Source: Paraburkholderia diazotrophica (GTDB lineage Bacteria; Pseudomonadota; Gammaproteobacteria; Burkholderiales; Burkholderiaceae). Taken from it: a DNA stretch of 64,000 nt. Position numbers and translations under genes: made by a program. The stretch spans positions 24,730 to 88,729 of the forward strand of contig NZ_FNYE01000033.1 in the NCBI RefSeq assembly GCF_900108945.1, given 5' to 3'. The notes under the pieces are model-generated. The model made no database searches and was not told where the DNA came from. It saw only the letters and a program-made list of their open reading frames with translations. How positions within the stretch are numbered: position 1 is the stretch's first letter; each line of letters begins with the position of its first letter. Below are positions 8,846-18,065 of the stretch, piece after piece.

Positions 8846-9403
8846 TCAGCGCCCGTAGCGCAGCACGGTGCTGCTCGCGGCCAGCACATGATTGTTGATG
8901 GCCGCGAGGAACTGATCGTGATTGAGACCAGGCTGTAGCGCGTCCTGCGAGAGATCGAGCGCATAGACCTGTAGCACGTAGTGATGCGGCACATCGCCGA
9001 CGGGCGGACACGGCCCGTAATAGCCGGGCTTCCCCGTGCGATTGATGCCGCTCACGCTGCCCTCCGGCGCAGACGCGCCATGTGCCATCGACGTCATCGA
9101 TGCGGGTATCCCGTACAGCACCCAATGGATCACGCCCAGGCCTTTCGCGCCGTCGGGATCGAACAGCGTCACCGCGAAACTGCGCGTGCCGGCAGGGACG
9201 TGGTGCCACTGCACGGCGGGCGACTGGTTGCCGCCGCCGCAATTGTTCGCGCTTGCCGCATGGCTCGAATCGACTGTGCCGCCGTCAGGCGTGCCCGGCG
9301 ACGTGACTTCGAAAGCGTCCGCCGCGAAGACCTGCATCGCGCCCGCCGACAACGCGACACATAGCGCCGCGCGCGCCGGCCGGGCATAAGGGAATGTTTT
9401 CAT
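8846..9403 (-). CDS. Exported YbhB/YbcL-family (PEBP-like) protein
   Basis: A 185-residue protein with a Sec signal (MKTFPYARPARAALCVALSA, cleavage near VFAADA). The mature part has the phosphatidylethanolamine-binding-protein fold: DPDGAKGLGVIHWVLYGIP with the conserved HWV, and GYYGPCPPVGDVPHHYVLQ. The bacterial family includes YbhB and YbcL (Raf-kinase-inhibitor-like) and its role is poorly defined. The ATG at 9401-9403 has GGAG upstream; an open frame further upstream to 9487 would bury the signal peptide. The 3' end converges with the aldo/keto reductase, 24 bases apart. Confidence 0.88.
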   Translation of the reverse strand: MKTFPYARPARAALCVALSAGAMQVFAADAFEVTSPGTPDGGTVDSSHAASANNCGGGNQSPAVQWHHVPAGTRSFAVTLFDPDGAKGLGVIHWVLYGIPASMTSMAHGASAPEGSVSGINRTGKPGYYGPCPPVGDVPHHYVLQVYALDLSQDALQPGLNHDQFLAAINNHVLAASSTVLRYGR

Positions 9404-9546
9404 CGAAAGGCTCCGCTGACTTCGGACGAACATGCTGTGGCCACGCATTTGCGGCCGCCAAAGCACAAACGGGTTACCCTGCCCCATTATTCCGCGGCGT
9501 GACGTTCATGGGATTTCAGGGCGCTTCAGGCCATCCATGCGGCTCG

Positions 9547-10338
9547 CTATTTGAACGCGCCTGTCTTCCGGTTCGCTTCGGGCAACTGGCGCGACTCACG
9601 CACGGACTTCGCATGCCAGAGCCTCGCACCGCCTTCGATGCCTGCATCATTCGACACGATCGCGACATTCGGCGGCAACTCGAACGTGAGCCTCGACGCG
9701 TTGCCGCCACCAATCCACAGCTTGTCGTAATTGACGAGCGAAGCCAGGATGCCGAGCACTTTCTCGACGCGCCGGTTCCAGCGCTTGTTGCCCGCCTGCT
9801 CGCGCGCGGCATTGCCGATGTACTGGTCATAGGTGCGGCCCTTGCTGACGGGATGATGCGCGAGTTCGAGATGCGGCATCAGCTCGCCGTCGCGAAAGAG
9901 CGCGGTGCCCGCGCCCGTGCCGAGCGTCAGCACGAACTCGATGCCGCGCCCTTCGATCGCAGCCAAGCCCTGCATTTCGGCATCGTTGATCATCCGCACG
10001 GGCATGCCGCCGACACGCGCAGCAAGCTCGCCCGCGAGCGGAAAGCCGCGCCAGCTCTCGTCGCCGATATTCGGCGCGGTCAGAATGCGGTTGTCGCGCA
10101 CGACGCCGGGAAAGCCGATCGACATCGAGGCGGGACGATGTTCGTCGGCGAGCGGCTGCACGAGTTTTGCGAGCGTATCGACGAGGTGCTCCGGCGTGCA
10201 CGGATGCGGCGTGGGCACGCGCACGCGCTCGCTTTTCATGCTGCCGGACGAATCGAGCACGGCGGCCTTCAGTCCCGAGCCGCCGACGTCGATCGCGAGT
10301 ATCCGTTCGTCACCGCTTGCTGTCTTTGCTTTGCTCAT
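9547..10338 (-). CDS. ppgK: Polyphosphate glucokinase, ROK family
   Basis: A 263-residue ROK-family kinase that phosphorylates glucose, using polyphosphate as phosphoryl donor. The phosphate-1 motif ILAIDVGGSGLKAAVLD lies at about residues 13-29 and the phosphate-2 motif FVLTLGTGAGTALFRDGEL near residue 130. The short length, absence of the ROK zinc-cysteine motif, and the H-P-x(2)-K-G element after it (LELAHHPVSKGRTYDQY) are characteristic of PPGK rather than ATP-dependent NagC-type kinases. It is the last gene of the leftward glucan-degradation operon, 61 bases after the GH63-like glucosidase, where it would trap the liberated glucose as glucose 6-phosphate. Confidence 0.88.
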   Translation of the reverse strand: MSKAKTASGDERILAIDVGGSGLKAAVLDSSGSMKSERVRVPTPHPCTPEHLVDTLAKLVQPLADEHRPASMSIGFPGVVRDNRILTAPNIGDESWRGFPLAGELAARVGGMPVRMINDAEMQGLAAIEGRGIEFVLTLGTGAGTALFRDGELMPHLELAHHPVSKGRTYDQYIGNAAREQAGNKRWNRRVEKVLGILASLVNYDKLWIGGGNASRLTFELPPNVAIVSNDAGIEGGARLWHAKSVRESRQLPEANRKTGAFK

Positions 10339-10399
10339 GGCGAGGTCGTTGTCCTTTGGTCTGTTCTTGTCGAGTCAGTGCGAGGTGCTTGCCATTACG

Positions 10400-13135
10400 C
10401 TACTTCACCGCTGATGCAACGGCCGCCGGTTCCGCGACGCCTTTCGTCACAGGGACGTTCCCCGAGCTGACGAGTTCGCGCGGCTGCAACAGCAACGCGA
10501 CGAGCCCTGTCCAGCCCGTCTGATGCGATGCGCCCACGCCGCGTCCGTTGTCGCCGTGGAAGTACTCGTGAAAGAGCACGAGGTCCTGCGAGCGCGGGTC
10601 GGCCTGCAACAGCGGATACGCGGCCATCACGGGACGCTCGCCGTTCTTGTCCTTCAGAAAGAGCGTGGTCGTGCGACGCGCGAGCGCATCGCCGATTTCG
10701 GCGAGCGACAGCTTGTTGCCCGAGCCCGTCGGATACTCGACGCGAAAATCGTCGCCGTAATAGCGGTGGAATTCGTAGAGCGATTCGATCAGCAGATAGT
10801 TGACGGGCATCCATACCGGTCCGCGCCAGTTCGAATTGCCGCCGAACACGCGCGAATCCGATTCGGCGGGCAGGTACTTCACACAAAAGCTCTGGCCGTT
10901 GTGCCGGTAGACGAACGGATTGTCGCGATGCACACGCGACAGCGCGCGTACGCCGTGATCGGACAGGAACTCCGTTTCATCGAGCGCGCGCCTGAGCAGC
11001 GCTTTCATCCGGTGCCCGCGCAACAGCGAGAGCAGCAGGCTGTTGCCGCGTCCCGGCTCGTTCCAGCGCGATACCAGCCGCGCGAGATCGGGGCGAAAGC
11101 GCAAGAACCATACGAGGCGATCGCGCAAGCCCGGCAGCGAGCCATGCAGGCGTTCTTCGAGCACATGCACCGCGATCAGCGGAATCAGGCCGACGATCGA
11201 GCGCACGCGCATCGGCGTGCTGGAGCCATCGGGCAAGCGCAGCTTGTCATAGAAGAACTCGTCCTCGCTGTCCCACAGGCCCGTTTCGCAATTGTCTTCG
11301 CAACTGACGGCCTGCGCGATATACAGAAAGTGCTCGAAGAACTTCACGCCGATATCGACGAACACATGGTTTGCAAACGCGAGCTCGAGCGCGATGCGCA
11401 TCAGGTCCAGTGCGTACGCGGCCATCCATGCCGTGCCGTCCGCCTGATCGATACGGCCGCCCGTCGGCAGCGGCGACGAGCGATCGAAGATGCCCACGTT
11501 ATCGAGCCCGAGAAAGCCGCCCTGGAAAATATTGCGGCCATCGGCGTCCTTGCGGTTCACCCACCACGAGAAGTTGAGCAGCAGCTTGTGAAAGACCAGC
11601 TCCAGAAAATCGCGATCGCCCTTGCCCGTCAGCGCGCGATCGATTTCATAGACACGCCACGCGGCCCACGCATGCACGGGCGGATTCGCATCGCTGAATG
11701 CCCATTCATACGCTGGGATTTGCCCGTTCGGATGCATGTAGCGGTCCTTCACGAGCAGCAGCAATTGACGCTTCGCGAACGCGGGATCGATCAATGCGAA
11801 CGCCGCCGCATGAAACGCGAGGTCCCATGATGCGTACCACGGGTACTCCCACTTGTCCGGCATCGACACGATGTCGGCGTTGCACAGATGGCGCCAGTCG
11901 CGATTGCGGCCCTGCTTGCGCGACGCAGGCGGCGCCGGCTGTGCGGGATCGCCGTCCATCCAGCGCTGCACGTCGAACTGGTAGTACTGCTTCGACCACA
12001 GCATGCCCGCCAATGCCTGACGCTGAACGAGCCGCTCGTCCGCGCCGTCGATGTCATGCTGCAACGCTGCGTAGAACGCGTCGGCTTCCGCGATGCGCTG
12101 CGAGAACAGCTCGTCGACGTCGAGCGGCTCGTCGTCGACGGCGAACTCGGGCCGCCAGCGCAGATAAACGATGGCCGTGCCGTGCGGCGGCAAATTCAAC
12201 GGCACATGCGCGGCCGCCTTTGTGCCCGCGTCGCGGCGAATCGCGTCGGCGTCGCCATGTACGAGGTATTCGTTGAAGCCGTCCTTGAACGGACCTGTCG
12301 CTTCCATGTCGAAATGACGCCGGACGTTCGTATCGTTCTCGCAGAACATCCATTCGAGCACGGTCGTGTCGGGCGACCATGCCGTCACGACGATCGGCTC
12401 GTGGCCCGGATGCGTGCCGAGCAAACGCGTAACGCCGTGCACCGTTTCCTTGACGAGCTTCGGCCGCTCGTCGATGTCCTTCCACGACCACTTGTTGCGC
12501 GCCCAGAACTGCGGCAGAAGATCGAGCGCTGCCGACTCGTCCGCACGATTCTCGACGGTGACACGCATCACGATGTCTTCAGGCGTGTTCTTTGCGTATT
12601 CGACGGTCACATCGAAATAGCGCAGATCGTCGAACACGCCTGTATCGAGCACTTCATACTCGGGCATATCGCCGCCGCGCCGCGCGTTTTCCTCGACGAG
12701 ATCCTGATACGGAAACGCGGCATGCGGGTACTTGTACAGCATGCGCATATAGGAATGCGTCGGCGTGCCGTCGAGATAGAAGTACAGCTCCTTCACGTCC
12801 TCGCCGTGATTGCCTTCCTGATTCGTGAGGCCGAACAGACGCTCCTTCAGAATGGGATCGGCGCGATTCCACATTGCAATCGACACGCACCAGTTCAACG
12901 TTTCGTCGCCGAATCCTGCGATGCCGTCTTCGCCCCATCGATACGCGCGGCTGCGCGCATGATCGTGCGGGAAGTAGTCCCATGCCGTGCCGTTCGGGCT
13001 GTAGTCTTCGCGCACCGTGCCCCATTGACGCTCGCTGAGGTACGGACCCCAGCGCTGCCACCGCGCGCACTCGGCGGAATGCAGACGTATCCCCTCGACC
13101 GTGGAAAGCAGATTCGCAGCGCGCAGCGCAGGCAT
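10400..13135 (-). CDS. GH63-like (MGH1-type) glucosidase
   Basis: A 911-residue cytoplasmic protein of the (alpha/alpha)6-barrel glycoside hydrolases related to GH63 and mannosylglycerate hydrolase. Recognisable blocks are SERQWGTVREDYSPNGTAW near the N-terminus, GLTNQEGNHGEDVKELYFYL, and the catalytic-domain segment PWYASWDLAFHAAAF, whose Asp is a likely catalytic residue. A later block is NWRGPVWMPVNYLLIE. The start at 13135 has AAGGA seven bases upstream; an Arg-rich extension to 13414 lies inside the preceding gene and is rejected. It lies 34 bases after the debranching enzyme and 61 before ppgK. Substrate is inferred to be alpha-glucosides or short maltodextrins. Confidence 0.85.
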   Translation of the reverse strand: MPALRAANLLSTVEGIRLHSAECARWQRWGPYLSERQWGTVREDYSPNGTAWDYFPHDHARSRAYRWGEDGIAGFGDETLNWCVSIAMWNRADPILKERLFGLTNQEGNHGEDVKELYFYLDGTPTHSYMRMLYKYPHAAFPYQDLVEENARRGGDMPEYEVLDTGVFDDLRYFDVTVEYAKNTPEDIVMRVTVENRADESAALDLLPQFWARNKWSWKDIDERPKLVKETVHGVTRLLGTHPGHEPIVVTAWSPDTTVLEWMFCENDTNVRRHFDMEATGPFKDGFNEYLVHGDADAIRRDAGTKAAAHVPLNLPPHGTAIVYLRWRPEFAVDDEPLDVDELFSQRIAEADAFYAALQHDIDGADERLVQRQALAGMLWSKQYYQFDVQRWMDGDPAQPAPPASRKQGRNRDWRHLCNADIVSMPDKWEYPWYASWDLAFHAAAFALIDPAFAKRQLLLLVKDRYMHPNGQIPAYEWAFSDANPPVHAWAAWRVYEIDRALTGKGDRDFLELVFHKLLLNFSWWVNRKDADGRNIFQGGFLGLDNVGIFDRSSPLPTGGRIDQADGTAWMAAYALDLMRIALELAFANHVFVDIGVKFFEHFLYIAQAVSCEDNCETGLWDSEDEFFYDKLRLPDGSSTPMRVRSIVGLIPLIAVHVLEERLHGSLPGLRDRLVWFLRFRPDLARLVSRWNEPGRGNSLLLSLLRGHRMKALLRRALDETEFLSDHGVRALSRVHRDNPFVYRHNGQSFCVKYLPAESDSRVFGGNSNWRGPVWMPVNYLLIESLYEFHRYYGDDFRVEYPTGSGNKLSLAEIGDALARRTTTLFLKDKNGERPVMAAYPLLQADPRSQDLVLFHEYFHGDNGRGVGASHQTGWTGLVALLLQPRELVSSGNVPVTKGVAEPAAVASAVK

Positions 13136-13169
13136 GGCAGCGTCCTTCCTCTCGTGGTGACGGCAGGAG

Positions 13170-15173
13170 TTACATCGTAGCGCGGTTGGGGTGTTCGCGT
13201 TGCGCAGCAGACGGATCGGCGCTGATGCGTTCCCCAAGCAACACCCCCACACGCAACCGTTCCCCAAGCGACCACGCCTGAAACGGCGTGCCGCCCGGCG
13301 CATGCGGCGCGTCGCCGTCCGCGACTTCCGAAATGTGATCGAGGCCCGCGCGGTCCAGATGCGCATCGAGCGGCACGAGAAAGCGTGTGCGCGCCGCGTC
13401 GCGTGCGGCGGCATCGAGACGTTGCACGCGCAGCCATGCCTCGACGAACGGACCGAGCAGCCAGGGCCACACGGTCCCTTGATGATAGGCGCCGTCGCGA
13501 TCGAACGGCGTCCCCACGTAGCGCCCGCGATATGCGGGATCTTCGGGCGAGAGCGTGCGCAATCCGAGCGGCGTCAGCAGATGCGCTTCCACCTGCGCGA
13601 CAACGGCACGCGCCGTCTCGCCTTCGACGAGCGCGAACGGCAGCCCGCCGGCGGCGAAGATCTGATTGGGCCGCACGGAACGATCGACAGCGCCGCGCAC
13701 GTGATCGACATCGACGTTGTCGAACAGCGCACCCGTTTGCGGATCGACGAAGCGCCCGGCAAACGACTGCGCCGCACGCATTGCCGGCTCGCGCCAGTGC
13801 GCATTCCACCGCGAAGCAATCTGCAACGCGTTGAACCATAGCGCCTGCACTTCGACGGGCTTGCCGATGCGCGGCGTCACGACCCAGTCGCCGACCTTCG
13901 CGTCCATCCACGTAAGCTGCACGCCGGGCACGCCGGCGCGCAACAGGCCGTCGTCGTCGGCACGTATGCCGTAGCGGGTGCCTTGCGTGTAGCCGGACAG
14001 AATCGTATCAACGGCCTCGTGCAAGCGGTCTCGCGTGTCGTTCGACGCATGCCCCGTCGACAGATAGTCGTGCACGGCAATCGCGAACCAGAGCGACGCA
14101 TCCACCGAGTTGTACTCCGGCTCGTCGCCATAGTCGGGAAAGCGGTTCGGACACATGCCTTCGGAAATCGTGCCCGCCCACGCAAGCAGGATCGACTCGG
14201 CTTCCGCATGGCGCCCCGTGGCGATGAGCAGCCCGCGCATTGCGATGAACGTATCGCGGCCCCAATCGGTGAACCACGGAAAGCCCGCGACGATCGTGTG
14301 GCCCGTCGAACGCGCGACGACATAGGCATCGGCGGAACGCTGCAGGCGCGATGAGAATGCCGCGCGACGCGATGCTTCCGTATTCGCAAGCGCATCGGCG
14401 TGTGCGCTCGCCGCTTGCATGTCGGGCGGCGCGTGACCCGTGGCCGCGCTCAGCACCATGACGGCTGCATCGCTCAGAAGTTCGAAGCTGAAGACGCCGG
14501 GCGTCGCGAGATCTTCCGTGAAGTCGAGGCCGCGCTCGCGTTCGCGCACATAACAGAAGTTGCGATACCAGTCGGGCGCATGTCCATAGGCGCCGTTCGT
14601 CAAGGCGCGAATCGCGGGCAGATCGCGATAGGGCTGCCACTGCACGCGCTCGCCATCGACGCAAGCGGTGAAATCGAACGCGCCGTTCTCGTGATGCAGC
14701 GCGTGATAGTCGCGGCCCGACAGCAACGGACGCACATGCAGCGTAATCGTGCGATCGCGCGGCACATCGTGTTCGAACTCCGCCCGCCAGCGCAGCACCG
14801 TCTCGCACGTCGCTTTCGCAACGAATGCTTCAGCGACCACAGAAGTCCACGCGTCGATCCGGAAGCGCCATGTCGGCCAGGGCATCGTATCGAACGCGAT
14901 CAGACTCGCCGCGATGTCGGGATACAGGATGTCGGGCGCGTAGCGCTGCATCGTGAGCGGATAGCGCGCTCCGTTCGCTTCGATCCACGCTTCGATGCCA
15001 TTGGCGAGCACCACGCGCCCCGCAGGCGCGCGCGTCGCCGTCAGCAGCAGCGCGTGGTAGCGGCGCGTGCGCAACGTGCCCACCGTGCCCGACGCGAAGC
15101 CGCCGAAGCCATCGGCCTCGAGCCATTCGTCTTCCAGACGTCCGATATCGAAGGGGCGTTCGACGCGTGTCAT
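13170..15173 (-). CDS. Amylo-alpha-1,6-glucosidase / glycogen debranching enzyme
   Basis: A 667-residue enzyme of the bacterial/archaeal glycogen-debranching type. The N-terminal domain starts with LEDEWLEADGFGGFASGTV and RRYHALLLTATRAP. The C-terminal (alpha/alpha)6 barrel carries the hallmark blocks FTDWGRDTFIAMRGLLIATG, YNSVDASLWFAIAV, LTWMDAKVGDWVVTPRIGKP and GTVWPWLLGPFVEAWL, with the expected acidic residues. It would release glucose from alpha-1,6 branch points. As first gene of a three-gene leftward operon with the GH63-like glucosidase and polyphosphate glucokinase, it points to intracellular glucan mobilisation. No phosphorylase is present in the window. Confidence 0.93.
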   Translation of the reverse strand: MTRVERPFDIGRLEDEWLEADGFGGFASGTVGTLRTRRYHALLLTATRAPAGRVVLANGIEAWIEANGARYPLTMQRYAPDILYPDIAASLIAFDTMPWPTWRFRIDAWTSVVAEAFVAKATCETVLRWRAEFEHDVPRDRTITLHVRPLLSGRDYHALHHENGAFDFTACVDGERVQWQPYRDLPAIRALTNGAYGHAPDWYRNFCYVRERERGLDFTEDLATPGVFSFELLSDAAVMVLSAATGHAPPDMQAASAHADALANTEASRRAAFSSRLQRSADAYVVARSTGHTIVAGFPWFTDWGRDTFIAMRGLLIATGRHAEAESILLAWAGTISEGMCPNRFPDYGDEPEYNSVDASLWFAIAVHDYLSTGHASNDTRDRLHEAVDTILSGYTQGTRYGIRADDDGLLRAGVPGVQLTWMDAKVGDWVVTPRIGKPVEVQALWFNALQIASRWNAHWREPAMRAAQSFAGRFVDPQTGALFDNVDVDHVRGAVDRSVRPNQIFAAGGLPFALVEGETARAVVAQVEAHLLTPLGLRTLSPEDPAYRGRYVGTPFDRDGAYHQGTVWPWLLGPFVEAWLRVQRLDAAARDAARTRFLVPLDAHLDRAGLDHISEVADGDAPHAPGGTPFQAWSLGERLRVGVLLGERISADPSAAQREHPNRATM

Positions 15174-15286
15174 CGCAGATCCGCTTTTCGCTGGCGTGGC
15201 CGGTCAAGACTGCCGACAGATTAGCGGCTCACGCGGGAAAAGTCTTGCGCAGTGCCGTCTCACCTATGATGCCAACCGCGTGAAGA

Positions 15287-16642
15287 TCACATAGCCGTTT
15301 GCGCCGCCACGCGATGCAGAATCGGCAGCACGGCCCACACTTCGAGCCCGCCGCCTTCGCGCGGATGAAACTCCAGCGCGCCGCCATGCAAGCGCGCGAT
15401 GCGCTCGACGATCGCAAGCCCCAGCCCCGTGCCGCCCGTCTTGCCGTGCGCATTCTTGCCGCGCTGGAACGGCGCCTTCAGGCGTTCGAGTTCTTCGGCG
15501 CTCAATCCCTTGCCACGGTCCCCGACAGCCACACGGATCGCATCGGCATCGGCCCATGTCCTGACGGCAAGGCCCGTCTGCCCGTAGACGACGGCGTTCT
15601 GCATCAGGTTCATCACGAGCCGCATCATCGTGATGGGCCGGAATGCATGTTCGGGAAGCTTGCCGAGCGACAGCTCGAATTCGTGCCCGAGTCCCGCGAA
15701 GTCCGCGGCTAGCTGGCTGATCAGCGCGTTCAGATCGCCGGGCTGCGGCGTCTCGCGCTCGCCGCTTCCCGCGTAGTCCATGAACTGCTGAAGGATCGTG
15801 TCGATCTGGTCCAGATACGATTCCGCCGCGCCGGAGAATGCTTCGTCGCCGCCCGTCTCGTTCGCCATCGCCATTGCGAGACGCAGCTTCGTGAGCGGCG
15901 TGCGGATATCGTGCGAAACGCCCGCGAGCATCAGCGCGCGCGTCGCCTCCGCCTGCTGCAACGCCTGCATCATCTGATTGAACGCGCCGCTCACCTGCGC
16001 GATCTCGGTCGGCCCGTCGACGGGCAAAGGCGGCGGCGTTTCGCCCGCGCTCACGCGGCGCGCCGCATGCGCGAGTTCCTGCAACGGACGGTTCAGATAG
16101 CGTTGCAGCGCGAAGCCCGTCAAAGCGGCCAGCATGCCGAGCCCCAGCGACAGCAACACGGCCGTCAGCATGCCGCCGCCCTGCGCTTCTTCCGGCACTT
16201 GCAGGCCAACCCAGTACGGCTTGCCCGCGACGTGCATGCGTATCCACATGCGCGGGCCGGCCTGTTGCCAACGCACTTCCGTGCCCGACGGCAGATAGCG
16301 GCCCAGACTTTCCAGAAACAACTGCAACTGATGAAGCCGGTAGAACGCGAGCAGTCTGACGCGCGGCTCCGTCACCGCATCGGCGGGCGGTTCGTCGCGT
16401 GCGTCGAGCCGCGCGACGAGCGTGTCGCGCGCAATCTCGGGCGACGCGGTGAGCGCGTTATCCAATGTCTTGATGTACGTGCCGAACACGGCAGCGGCGC
16501 GCTCGGTGCGCGGGCTTTGCACATAGTGGATCAGCACGCTCAGCGCGCAGACCTGGCTGACCGCCATCAGCACGATCAGCAGCATGATGTTGCGCGCGAG
16601 AACGCTGCGCGGCAGCACGCGCGACAGGATGCGCGCGTTCAT
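15287..16642 (-). CDS. Sensor histidine kinase (EnvZ type)
   Basis: A 451-residue inner-membrane kinase. Transmembrane helices lie at about residues 17-40 and 157-178, flanking a periplasmic domain of about 115 residues. A HAMP segment follows (RYLNRPLQELAHAARRVSAG). The phosphoacceptor is H244 (GVSHDIRTPLTKLRLAM); the N-box is around N349 (LMQNAVVYG), and the G boxes are D375 (GDRGKGL) and GTGLGLA (404-410). The gene overlaps the response regulator by four bases (ATGA), indicating translational coupling; an upstream frame to 16906 lies inside the regulator. The stimulus is unknown; the adjacent EF-hand gene raises the possibility of calcium. Confidence 0.93.
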   Translation of the reverse strand: MNARILSRVLPRSVLARNIMLLIVLMAVSQVCALSVLIHYVQSPRTERAAAVFGTYIKTLDNALTASPEIARDTLVARLDARDEPPADAVTEPRVRLLAFYRLHQLQLFLESLGRYLPSGTEVRWQQAGPRMWIRMHVAGKPYWVGLQVPEEAQGGGMLTAVLLSLGLGMLAALTGFALQRYLNRPLQELAHAARRVSAGETPPPLPVDGPTEIAQVSGAFNQMMQALQQAEATRALMLAGVSHDIRTPLTKLRLAMAMANETGGDEAFSGAAESYLDQIDTILQQFMDYAGSGERETPQPGDLNALISQLAADFAGLGHEFELSLGKLPEHAFRPITMMRLVMNLMQNAVVYGQTGLAVRTWADADAIRVAVGDRGKGLSAEELERLKAPFQRGKNAHGKTGGTGLGLAIVERIARLHGGALEFHPREGGGLEVWAVLPILHRVAAQTAM

Positions 16643-17352
16643 GCTTCGACGTCGGCGACGAGCATATAGCCGACGCCCCATACGGTCTTGATGAAACGCG
16701 GCTTCGACGGATCGCTTTCGATCGTCTGCCGCAAGCGCAGAATCTGCACGTCGATACTGCGGTCGAGTGCATCGTGGTCGCGCCCTCTCGCGCGCGCGAT
16801 CAGATTGTCGCGGCTCACTGCGCGGTTCGGCGACGCCGCGAGCGCCGTCAACAGCAGCATCTGCGCGGAATGCAGTTCGACGGGTGCATCGAGCCGGTAG
16901 AGACACTGCTTGCCGACATCGAGCCGGAAGTCGCCGAAGCGCAGCGTTTGCGTGGTAACGGTCGGGTCGCCCGCTGCGATCTTCTGGCGGCGCAACAGCG
17001 CGTTGATGCGCGCCACCAGCTCGCGCGGCAGGAAGGGTTTCGCGAGGTAATCGTCGGCGCCCGTTTCGAGACCGATCACGCGGTCGAGCGGATCGCCCTT
17101 TGCAGTGAGCATCAGGATCGGCATCGTATGGCCCTCCGCGCGCAGGCGCGCGCAGATCTGCAGGCCGTCCTCTTCGCCGATCATCAGGTCGAGCACCAGC
17201 AGGTCGTAGGGCTCGCGCTGCAGATAGCGTTCGAGCCGCTTGCTGTTCTCGACGGCGCGGACTTCGAAGCCATGTCCGCTCAGGAAGCGCTGCAGCATGT
17301 TGCGCAGTTCCGCTTCGTCGTCGAGCACGATGATGCGGGCGGGTCGGTCCAT
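16639..17352 (-). CDS. OmpR-family response regulator
   Basis: A 237-residue two-domain regulator. The receiver domain has the acidic pocket D11/D12, phosphoacceptor D55 (LLVLDLMIGEEDG), T83 (LMLTAKG) and K105 (DDYLAKPF). The C-terminal winged helix is of OmpR/PhoB type, with LRFGDFRLDVG, LTALAASPNRAVSRDNL, the RSIDVQILRLRQ recognition region and FIKTVWGVGYML. It is co-transcribed with the EnvZ-type kinase (4-base overlap) and follows the EF-hand gene by 57 bases on the same strand. OmpR-class proteins bind tandem repeats spaced by about one helical turn, so the repeats at 18516-18545 are worth testing as a target. Confidence 0.95.
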   Translation of the reverse strand: MDRPARIIVLDDEAELRNMLQRFLSGHGFEVRAVENSKRLERYLQREPYDLLVLDLMIGEEDGLQICARLRAEGHTMPILMLTAKGDPLDRVIGLETGADDYLAKPFLPRELVARINALLRRQKIAAGDPTVTTQTLRFGDFRLDVGKQCLYRLDAPVELHSAQMLLLTALAASPNRAVSRDNLIARARGRDHDALDRSIDVQILRLRQTIESDPSKPRFIKTVWGVGYMLVADVEA

Positions 17353-17409
17353 GCGATGGCTCCTTTCGCTACTTGCAACAGTTTAGCTTCGGGCCGACCC
17401 GTTTTTCCG

Positions 17410-17703
17410 TCAGTGCGATCCCGCGCGCTGCGCCATGAATTGCTCGATCTGTCCGAGCGTCACATAGCCCTGTCTCTGCGTATCGATCTCGTTGAAATGC
17501 TGCGCGACGCGCGGCATGCCCGTCTGGGCCTGGGCAAGCGTCAGCTTGCCGTCATGCGTCGTGTTGGCGGCGGCAAAGCGCTGCTGCAACTCCTGCATCA
17601 TCCGCTCCATGCGCGGCGATGCGGCCATCGGTTGCGGCGCCGTCTGCGCCATCACGCCCGTCGATGCAATGCACAAAGCCAGCATGGCGATCCACTTCTT
17701 CAT
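17410..17703 (-). CDS. Small exported protein with degenerate EF-hand motifs
   Basis: A 97-residue protein with a signal peptide (MKKWIAMLALCIASTGVMAQ, cleavage after AQ). Two EF-hand-like loops are visible: NTTHDGKLTLAQ and DTQRQGYVTLGQ. Each keeps the loop length, the central Gly and the hydrophobic position 8, but several calcium-ligand positions are replaced by Gln or Thr, so calcium affinity may be weak. The ATG at 17701-17703 has GGAG seven bases upstream and gives an ideal signal peptide. It lies upstream of, and in line with, the OmpR/EnvZ-type pair and is probably in the same operon; it may be a periplasmic accessory or target. Confidence 0.78.
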   Translation of the reverse strand: MKKWIAMLALCIASTGVMAQTAPQPMAASPRMERMMQELQQRFAAANTTHDGKLTLAQAQTGMPRVAQHFNEIDTQRQGYVTLGQIEQFMAQRAGSH

Positions 17704-18065
17704 TTCACTCTCCAATCGGTTCATTCAACTTCTTCGCTCACGTGGTGTTGCGATTCGTCGTTGGCGAAGCGAATTCTTGCTGTCTGGAAAGCGGAAGGCA
17801 ATTTCAAAGTTATGTCGCCGCATTTCATGCGATTCATCGTCTGGGCCATGCATTCACGCTTGTTTCAGATTCGCCGCTGCATCGCGCGCTACGTGATTAC
17901 GTAGCGAACACTTCAAGCATGAGCGTGCTTTTCCGGCGACATCGAATGAAACAAGTAATCGCTGCCCATTCGGGGATGTGTTGCGTATCGTCTGCACGTC
18001 GGCGGCGATGTGAGGACTTCGCATCGCGTCCGCCGACTGTCCGCTCGTCCGCCGAGGAGTTTGAT
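17704..18065. other. Divergent intergenic region, no gene seen
   Basis: 362 bases between the EF-hand gene (leftward) and the valine/proline-rich gene (rightward). It must hold both promoters. A short inverted repeat AAGCA-TGAGCG-TGCTT followed by TT lies near 17915-17932. Open frames here have no protein-like composition, and I see no convincing sigma-70 hexamers. Confidence 0.6.
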
